Below are positions 58,305 to 64,000 of a DNA stretch of 64,000 nucleotides, one piece after another (position 1 is the stretch's first letter; the number at the start of each line of letters is the position of its first letter). This stretch comes from Planococcus halocryophilus (GTDB lineage: Bacteria; Bacillota; Bacilli; Bacillales_A; Planococcaceae): NCBI RefSeq assembly GCF_001687585.2, contig NZ_CP016537.2, forward strand, positions 220,001-284,000. Direction: 5' to 3'. The notes beneath the pieces were generated by a model, which saw nothing but the letters and a program-made list of their open reading frames with translations, was not told the DNA's origin and did no database searches. The translations under genes were made by a program, and so were the position numbers.

Positions 58305-58334
58305 GCAGCACACCATAAAACGTGTGCTGTTTTT
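58305..58334 (+). terminator. Rho-independent terminator after ferritin
   Basis: CAGCACAC and GTGTGCTG arms with CATAAAAC loop, then TTTTT. Read-through into fetA is possible. Confidence 0.85.
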
Positions 58335-58357
58335 CTGCCTGAAAGGAAGTGACATGG

Positions 58358-59089
58358 ATGTCTGTAAAATATAAACCGGCTATCCATTTTAATCATGTGG
58401 ATTTTTCATTTGGACAAAACCCGATTTTAAAAGGCATTACCGGATCTTTTCCGGAAGGGAAAATTACCACGTTAGTCGGTCCATCTGGAGCGGGAAAAAC
58501 GACTTTACTGAAATTGTGCAATGGGCTATTATCCGCACAATCGGGAGAAGTGTATATTAAAGATCGCGCGATTGAAAGCTATGAGCCAGTTGAGTTGCGC
58601 CGCTTAGTTGGAATCGCACTTCAAAGTGCGCCGATGATTGCAGGCAGCGTGTATGAAAATTTAACACTGCCACTAGAACTTCAAGGAGCTTCGTTGTCGA
58701 AAGACGATGCGCTTGAGTTATTGCATGATGTCGGATTGGAAAAAGAGCTTCTTGAGCGGAAAGTGAAAGATTTGTCTGGTGGGCAGCGTCAAAAAGTTTC
58801 CATTGCCAGAACACTCGTCAACAAACCGGAAGTTTTGTTACTTGATGAAATTACATCTTCTTTAGATCGCACTTCTTTAAGAGAAATTGAAGAATTAATA
58901 GTTAAAATCAACCGGAAATACCATACCACGATTATTTGGATTACTCATAACTTGCAACAAGCGCTTGAAATTGGTGATTATACATGGGTCATGATGGACG
59001 GCGAAGTAATTGAAACAGGTGAAAGTGAATTGCTTAAAGATCCGGTAAATGATAAAGTCAAACGGTTTGTCAGGGGGGGAGCAGAATGA
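58358..59089 (+). CDS. fetA: FetA-like ABC transporter ATP-binding protein (YbbL type)
   Basis: A 243-residue ATPase. Walker A GPSGAGKTT, Q-loop GIALQSAPM, signature LSGGQRQK, Walker B VLLLDEITSSLD and H-loop THN are intact. Pairing with the UPF0014 permease that follows, overlapping by 4 nt, identifies E. coli FetAB-type proteins, which export iron and resist oxidative stress. The ATG at 58358 is used; a GTG at 58349 is also in frame. Its position next to ferritin agrees with iron homeostasis. Confidence 0.88.
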   Translation: MSVKYKPAIHFNHVDFSFGQNPILKGITGSFPEGKITTLVGPSGAGKTTLLKLCNGLLSAQSGEVYIKDRAIESYEPVELRRLVGIALQSAPMIAGSVYENLTLPLELQGASLSKDDALELLHDVGLEKELLERKVKDLSGGQRQKVSIARTLVNKPEVLLLDEITSSLDRTSLREIEELIVKINRKYHTTIIWITHNLQQALEIGDYTWVMMDGEVIETGESELLKDPVNDKVKRFVRGGAE

Positions 59090-59838
59090 GCTACCTGACG
59101 TTATCGATTACTTTAATTTTCGTATTGATTCCTCTCGTGTTATCTAAAACCTTAAAGCTTGGATTAGAGAAAGACACAATCATTGCAACGTTACGTTCGA
59201 TTGTACAATTATTGGCAGTCGGTTATGTACTGAAGTTCGTTTTTGATTCAGACAGCTTGCTTTATATTTTCATGATGGTTGGTTTAATGGTCGTCGCAGC
59301 TACGCATAACGCGCAGAAAAAAGGAGCAGCGATTCAAGGCATCACGACCAAAGTGGCGGTTACGTTAATCTCTGTAGAAGTACTTACGCAAAGTATTTTA
59401 CTGGGCTTTAATATTACACCAGCGACGGCGCAATACATTATCCCGATTAGTGGCATGGTTATCGGAAACTCGATGGTCTTGTCCATCTTGTTCTTGAATC
59501 GCTTTACAGCGGAAGTAGAATCACATCAAGATCAAACCGAATTGATCTTATCGCTCGGAGGAACGCCTAAACAGGCGATTCACCGGCAACTAATCACATC
59601 GATCAAAGCCAGTATGATTCCAACGATTGAAAGCCAGAAAACGGTAGGACTCGTTCAGTTACCAGGGATGATGAGCGGCCAAATTATTGCGGGGGCAGAC
59701 CCGATTCAAGCTGTTCAATTTCAATTGCTCATCATGTTCTTACTACTGACAACTGCTGCTGTGACAAGTGTTATGCTTGGTTTCTTGTCGTACCCTACGT
59801 TGTTCAATCAGCGGATGCAATTAATGAGAAACTCATAA
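59086..59838 (+). CDS. fetB: FetB-like permease (UPF0014, YbbM type)
   Basis: A 250-residue membrane protein with about seven helices and the UPF0014 pattern: LGLEKDTIIATLRSIVQLLAVG, AATHNAQKK, YIIPISGMVIGNSM, LSLGGTPKQAI and LVQLPGMMSGQIIAGADP. It forms the exporter with FetA, whose stop it overlaps by 4 nt. Substrate iron is inferred from E. coli FetAB and the ferritin neighbour. Confidence 0.92.
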   Translation: MSYLTLSITLIFVLIPLVLSKTLKLGLEKDTIIATLRSIVQLLAVGYVLKFVFDSDSLLYIFMMVGLMVVAATHNAQKKGAAIQGITTKVAVTLISVEVLTQSILLGFNITPATAQYIIPISGMVIGNSMVLSILFLNRFTAEVESHQDQTELILSLGGTPKQAIHRQLITSIKASMIPTIESQKTVGLVQLPGMMSGQIIAGADPIQAVQFQLLIMFLLLTTAAVTSVMLGFLSYPTLFNQRMQLMRNS

Positions 59839-59850
59839 TCATTAAGAAAT

Positions 59851-59886
59851 GCGCCAAATTCGAGTTACTCGAATTTGGCGCTTTTT
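59851..59886. terminator. Bidirectional terminator
   Basis: GCGCCAAATTCGAG and CTCGAATTTGGCGC around TTA, followed by TTTTT. Confidence 0.93.
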
Positions 59887-60946
59887 ATCGAGGATAAAAT
59901 GTGTCGATTTCAAATGCTCCTGATCCTGGTAATTTTTCTACTAAACTCGAACCGAAGAGTCCAGCGGGTGTATAATAGCCCCCATCGATTTGTTCACTCA
60001 AGAGACGACGAACGAGATCAAGTGAGCCATAAACGGTTAAATCGTAAACATTCGCGGTTTGAAGGCGAGCGACTTTCAGAACGCCCTCCGCATTTCTTGC
60101 CTCTCCCCAAATATAAGCAGGCGTGTTAGCTCGGAATTCGTTATTCGGACCTTTTACTCGTTTTTCTACTTGTTTCTGTAACATTTCTTTTACCCAATCG
60201 GACGCAAACAATGGACTCGCTATTTTCATCAAACGAGCGCTTTGAATTTTTGGTTTGCTCATCGGAATCCAAGTGGAAATGGTCGGTACACCAGTTGTAT
60301 AGTAAGCGGTCGAAACATCACCCCAAGGAATTCCCATAGCAGAACGTGAACCTCGCCCAAAATCAATGATTCGGTGTTGACTGCCAAGTGTGACAGGTTC
60401 TAGCACACCGTCTTTTCTATGCATGCTAGTTGATCCTATACCTTGAATCATCGTTTTAAACGTACCTGGTGAAACGCCTGAATCCGAATCGAAACCAAGA
60501 GATAATTCAATCGCATCGGGCAATGCTTCTTTTAACTTTAAAGCGGTGCAATCGGTCGGGATAACATCAAATCCGACTCCAGAACAAAGGATAATGTCTT
60601 TTTCTACTGCTTGAGCATGTTGTGAATGAGTGTATTCGAATACAGAAATTTCTCCTGTAATATCTAAGTAATGCGTCTTTGCTTGCAGACAAGCTTGAAT
60701 CATCGGTTTACTTGTCAGGTCAAAAGGACCTGCACAGTGAAGAACCAAATCTATGTCTTTCAACTGTTTTGCTGCATGGTCATTTAACGGAAATGCTTGG
60801 AATGCCAGCGACAGTTCCTCGGCTAAGGGTCTGATTTTATCTGCATTACGTCCTGCAAGTACAGGTGATAATCCTCTCTTCACAGCTTCTCTAGCAATCA
60901 GTTCGCCTGTATAGCCATTTGCACCATAAATCATCCACGTCTTCAT
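59885..60946 (-). CDS. Saccharopine dehydrogenase-like NADP-binding protein (enoyl reductase type)
   Basis: A 353-residue protein with an N-terminal Rossmann motif MIYGANGYTGELIAREA, then LVLHCAGPF, CSGVGFDVIPTDC and SGVSPGTFKTMIQG. It resembles the trans-acting enoyl reductase branch of the saccharopine dehydrogenase family. Substrate unknown. It is unrelated in sequence to the lysine-dehydrogenase-like gene at 7232. Monocistronic. Confidence 0.88.
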   Translation of the reverse strand: MKTWMIYGANGYTGELIAREAVKRGLSPVLAGRNADKIRPLAEELSLAFQAFPLNDHAAKQLKDIDLVLHCAGPFDLTSKPMIQACLQAKTHYLDITGEISVFEYTHSQHAQAVEKDIILCSGVGFDVIPTDCTALKLKEALPDAIELSLGFDSDSGVSPGTFKTMIQGIGSTSMHRKDGVLEPVTLGSQHRIIDFGRGSRSAMGIPWGDVSTAYYTTGVPTISTWIPMSKPKIQSARLMKIASPLFASDWVKEMLQKQVEKRVKGPNNEFRANTPAYIWGEARNAEGVLKVARLQTANVYDLTVYGSLDLVRRLLSEQIDGGYYTPAGLFGSSLVEKLPGSGAFEIDTFYPR

Positions 60947-61129
60947 TTTATCGACTCCTCGCTTTTAAGCTACTCTACTGTATTCTCTAAACTACTATAA
61001 AAACCTTTATGTAATGAAGTTAAAAGAACTATCCTTACATTTTTTTACTAATAATGATTGACGTGGAAAATTAAAAGTGCTTTAATTATTTTTAGATTCA
61101 GAAAAGTCTAAAAACGAGGGGTGGAAGAC

Positions 61130-61525
61130 GTGACGAAAGTAATCACAGAAAATGGCTCACAGCAGGATGCAAGGGGAGAGAAAGAGGCAACGCATGAAAG
61201 GCCAGTGGTTAAGGAGCCAGATTTTCAAAAAATCGAGAACTCATCCAATTTCAGAGAGTTGATGCGTAAAAAGAAGACCTTTCTTATCTCGACGACGGCA
61301 TTATTTCTAGGGCTGTATCTCTTATTTAATATTGTGATTTCCTATACCAATTGGTTGGACGCGCCTTTCATTGGAGACATAACATGGGTGTGGGTATTCG
61401 CTTTTTCTTTATTCGCCATGACATGGATTCTTGTAACCGTATACATGAAAAAAGCAGAAAAGTTTGATGCAATGGCTAAAGCTACGTTAAAAGAATTTGA
61501 TTATGACGAGGAGGAAACAAAATGA
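61130..61525 (+). CDS. DUF485 membrane protein, partner of the symporter
   Basis: A 131-residue protein with a ~45-residue hydrophilic N-terminus and two membrane helices (FLISTTALFLGLYLLFNIVIS and VWVFAFSLFAMTWILVTVYM). DUF485 proteins (YjcH) are encoded just before ActP-type acetate symporters, as here, overlapping the next gene by 4 nt. The GTG at 61130 is preferred because GAGGGGTGG overlaps the GTG at 61121. Confidence 0.88.
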   Translation: MTKVITENGSQQDARGEKEATHERPVVKEPDFQKIENSSNFRELMRKKKTFLISTTALFLGLYLLFNIVISYTNWLDAPFIGDITWVWVFAFSLFAMTWILVTVYMKKAEKFDAMAKATLKEFDYDEEETK

Positions 61526-63057
61526 ATGCTACGGTTATATCCATTTTTATTTTTATCGTGGGGATCACCCTTGTCATTACTTATTTTGCAGCAAAACGTA
61601 CAAATTCCGCGAGTGACTTTTATACAGCTGGTGGGGGCTTGACTGGCTGGCAAAACGGCTTGGCCATTGCAGGAGATTACTTATCAGCAGCTTCTTTTCT
61701 AGGAATTGCCGGAGCTATCGCGTTGTTTGGATTTGATGGTTTCTTATTTTCTATAGGCTATCTTGTGGCCTATTTAGTGGTTCTTTTTATCGTTGCTGAA
61801 CCATTGCGTAATTTAGGGAAATACACGCTTGCTGATATGATCAATGCACGTTTTAATGCTAAAAAAGTTCGTGGAGCAGCGGCATTAAGTTCTATCACAA
61901 TTGTCATATTCTATATGATTGCTCAATTAGTTGGAGCAGGAGCATTGATTCAATTGCTGTTTGGCATTGATTACATATGGGCTGTGTTGCTAGTTGGTAT
62001 CATGATGACTATCTATGTATTATTTGGAGGGATGACAGCGACAAGTTGGGTACAGATTATCAAAGCCGTGCTGTTGATGGTTGGTACAGTTATTTTATCT
62101 TTCCTAGTGCTCAAGAATTTCAATTTTAATATTCTAGACATGTTCACACAGATGAAGACGGCGACGCCTCATGGAGAAGCGTATTTAAGTCCTGGAGTGA
62201 AATACAAAATGCCATTGGATACCATTTCACTCATGCTTGCCTTGGTTCTTGGAACTGCAGGACTGCCGCACATCTTGATGCGCTTTTTCACAGTAAAAGA
62301 TGCGAAAACAGCACGAAGCTCAGTTATGTGGGCAACTTGGATTGTTGGGATTTTCTATGTAATGACCATCTTCCTAGGTTTCGGGGCCGCAGCTTTTGTT
62401 GGGTCTGATTTAATCACTTCAACAAACCCTGCTGGGAATATGGCCGCACCTCTATTGGCGCAAGCCTTAGGTGGCGATATTTTAATGTCGTTTATTTCTG
62501 CAGTCGCATTTGCGACGATTCTTGCTGTAGTAGCGGGTCTGGTGTTGACTGGTGCTTCGGCTTTTGCTCATGATATTTATGGACAAATTATTAAAAAAGG
62601 TCAAGCGACAGAACGCCAGCAAATGTTGGCAGCTCGTTATGCATCGCTTGGGGTATCTGCGTTTTCAATTTTGTTGGCTATCTTTGCGCAAAGTTTAAAT
62701 GTGGCGTTTCTCGTATCTCTGGCATTTTGTATTGCAGCAAGTGCCAATTTACCAGTCATTCTTTACACGATTTTCTGGAAACGATTTAATACTACAGGGG
62801 CAGTATCGGCAATTCTAACAGGATTGATATCAGCGTTAGTACTGGTGTCCTTAAGTCCGAGTGTGATGAATCCGGTGGCGGGTGCGGCAATTTTCGTAGG
62901 AGATCCAATTTTCCCATTAACCAACCCGGCGTTATTCTCTGTACCGCTTGGATTTATTGGTGGATGGGTAGGTACGATGCTATCAAAAGAACTCGATATC
63001 AAGAAATATTCAGAGGTCAATGTCCGTGCAAACACAGGTGGATTTAGACAATTATAA
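61522..63057 (+). CDS. actP: Sodium:solute symporter, acetate permease ActP-like
   Basis: A 511-residue SSS-family carrier with about 13 helices. SASDFYTAGGGLTGWQNGLAIAGDYLSAASFLGIAG (read in parts), LADMINARF and NLPVILYTIFWKRFN are the ActP/YwcA pattern. With its DUF485 partner it probably imports acetate or short-chain carboxylates with sodium or protons. A terminator follows. Confidence 0.92.
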   Translation: MNATVISIFIFIVGITLVITYFAAKRTNSASDFYTAGGGLTGWQNGLAIAGDYLSAASFLGIAGAIALFGFDGFLFSIGYLVAYLVVLFIVAEPLRNLGKYTLADMINARFNAKKVRGAAALSSITIVIFYMIAQLVGAGALIQLLFGIDYIWAVLLVGIMMTIYVLFGGMTATSWVQIIKAVLLMVGTVILSFLVLKNFNFNILDMFTQMKTATPHGEAYLSPGVKYKMPLDTISLMLALVLGTAGLPHILMRFFTVKDAKTARSSVMWATWIVGIFYVMTIFLGFGAAAFVGSDLITSTNPAGNMAAPLLAQALGGDILMSFISAVAFATILAVVAGLVLTGASAFAHDIYGQIIKKGQATERQQMLAARYASLGVSAFSILLAIFAQSLNVAFLVSLAFCIAASANLPVILYTIFWKRFNTTGAVSAILTGLISALVLVSLSPSVMNPVAGAAIFVGDPIFPLTNPALFSVPLGFIGGWVGTMLSKELDIKKYSEVNVRANTGGFRQL

Positions 63058-63064
63058 AAAATGG

Positions 63065-63098
63065 AAAACCCGGTGCTTAATAAGCATTGGGTTTTTTC
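63065..63098 (+). terminator. Rho-independent terminator
   Basis: AAAACCCGGTGCTTA and AAGCATTGGGTTTT around ATA, followed by TTTTTT. Confidence 0.88.
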
Positions 63099-63179
63099 AA
63101 TGGAATAATAAAGGATTCGAGAAGGATACGACGAATTAGGGAAGTAAGAAAAAACTGGAAATTAAGGGGAGTGAACTAA

Positions 63180-64000
63180 ATGGCGAAGTTAAATTTAATT
63201 CCTTACCGAATAGAAGAAATCGCAGATCAGGCACCACGAATTCCTAGAGGGGTACGGATGATTCAAGCGCCGGAAGTATGGCAGTGGGCAGAGAGAGGAA
63301 AAGGGAAGATCATTGCGATTCTAGACACGGGATGCCAGCCAGATCATCCTGATTTAGAAGGTCGAATTGTAGATGGCAAAAACTTCACACCTGATTACAA
63401 TGGAGATGCGACGAATTTTGATGATAACAATGGTCATGGGACACATGTTGCGGGAACAGTTGCTGCTTCTTATAGAGAAAGTGGAGGAATAGCAGGTGTG
63501 GCTCCTGAAGCTCAGCTACTTATTTTAAAGGTATTGTCCGGTGAAGGTGGCGGGGAGTATCAAGGAATTATCGACGGTATGCAGTATGCAATTGATTGGA
63601 GAGGGCCAAATGGCGAGCGTGTCCATGTCATTTCCATGTCTTTAGGTGGTCCAGAAGATGTAGAAGAATTGCATGCGGTAGTGAAACGGGCTGTGGATGC
63701 AGGAATTCCAGTAGTGTGTGCAGCAGGAAACGAAGGAGACAATAAATACGATACAAACGAATATGCTTATCCGGGAGCATACGGAGAAGTGATTCAAGTA
63801 GGGGCTGTGGATTTTAATCGTCGCATTGCCAATTTCAGCAATACGAATGATGAAATCGATTTAGTAGCTCCGGGAGTGGATATCTATTCAACATTTCCTG
63901 GTGGCAAGTATGCCAGCCTTTCAGGAACTTCAATGGCGACACCTCATGTTTCAGGAGCGTTAGCATTAATTAAGAACATTGCCGAAAAAGAATTTGCTCG
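63180..64000 (+). CDS. Intracellular serine protease (subtilisin family), 5' part
   Basis: Open to the window edge (273 codons visible). The S8 triad is complete: Asp49 in [12 protein letters not shown], His86 in [12 protein letters not shown] and Ser251 in [14 protein letters not shown]. There is no signal peptide. The N-terminus [13 protein letters not shown] has the LIPY motif that blocks the active site as a propeptide in Bacillus intracellular subtilisins. These degrade cytoplasmic proteins, mainly in stationary phase. AAGGGGAGTG precedes the ATG at 63180. The rest lies beyond 64000. Confidence 0.94.
   Translation, partial: MAKLNLIPYRIEEIADQAPRIPRGVRMIQAPEVWQWAERGKGKIIAILDTGCQPDHPDLEGRIVDGKNFTPDYNGDATNFDDNNGHGTHVAGTVAASYRESGGIAGVAPEAQLLILKVLSGEGGGEYQGIIDGMQYAIDWRGPNGERVHVISMSLGGPEDVEELHAVVKRAVDAGIPVVCAAGNEGDNKYDTNEYAYPGAYGEVIQVGAVDFNRRIANFSNTNDEIDLVAPGVDIYSTFPGGKYASLSGTSMATPHVSGALALIKNIAEKEFA

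Overview
The window is a bacterial chromosome segment from a low-to-mid GC Gram-positive rod of the order Bacillales. It is most likely a member of the Planococcaceae (Planococcus/Planomicrobium-like). The basis is gene content and style, not a database search: a SigD/SwrB-type flagellar operon, a tRNA-Trp T-box leader, a preQ1-I riboswitch, strong AGGAGG ribosome binding sites, SigB-, Fur/PerR- and MerR-type sites, a SleB-like cell wall hydrolase and an intracellular subtilisin. No tRNA, rRNA, prophage or CRISPR array was seen.

Layout. 1-4.5 kb: end of a flagellar operon (flhA end, flhF, flhG, sigD, swrB-like, yaaR-like, PilZ) with no chemotaxis genes between flhG and sigD. 4.5-6.2 kb: a structured intergenic repeat and two unrecognised genes. 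6.2-9.9 kb: a polar amino acid ABC importer whose operon includes a lysine-6-dehydrogenase-like enzyme. 9.9-16.3 kb: Nudix hydrolase, second repeat copy, DUF3899 protein, oligopeptide importer oppA and oppBCD with no oppF. 16.3-20.0 kb (minus): 5-oxoprolinase genes pxpB-pxpC-pxpA plus an NRAMP-like carrier lacking the metal motifs, preceded by a 21-bp tandem array. 20.2-25.1 kb: orphan solute-binding lipoprotein, ABC exporter pair, LrgA/LrgB pair. 25.1-29.2 kb: brnQ, an intact IS3-family element with a programmed -1 frameshift site, and a GntR regulator that shares an operator-like motif with brnQ. 29.3-37.9 kb: STAS-like protein behind a SigB-type promoter, rRNA methyltransferase, ABC exporter plus TipAS-type MerR regulator with a 19-bp-spacer promoter, a 20-bp tandem array, EEP hydrolase, preQ1 riboswitch with queF and a queuosine-precursor transporter, and a zinc exporter. 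38-45.2 kb: assorted small enzymes and stress proteins. 45.2-47.6 kb: Trp T-box leader and trpEG only. 47.6-55 kb: DDAH-like enzyme, acetyltransferase, GIY-YIG protein, lipoprotein, hisC and small proteins. 55.1-59.9 kb: a coupled ribA-ribD-HAD operon diverging from ferritin-fetA-fetB across a region with three Fur/PerR-like boxes. 59.9-64 kb: saccharopine-dehydrogenase-like protein, acetate-type symporter pair, and the start of an intracellular serine protease cut by the window edge.

The most interesting items are: a 102-bp repeat present twice in opposite orientation, whose central hairpin is kept by compensatory changes; two strictly periodic tandem arrays (21 bp x 5 and 20 bp x 7) in intergenic DNA; the amino acid importer/dehydrogenase operon; the noncanonical ribA-ribD-HAD operon beside Fur-like boxes; and the shared brnQ/gntR operator separated by an insertion sequence. 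All functions are inferred from sequence motifs and context. No homology search was run.
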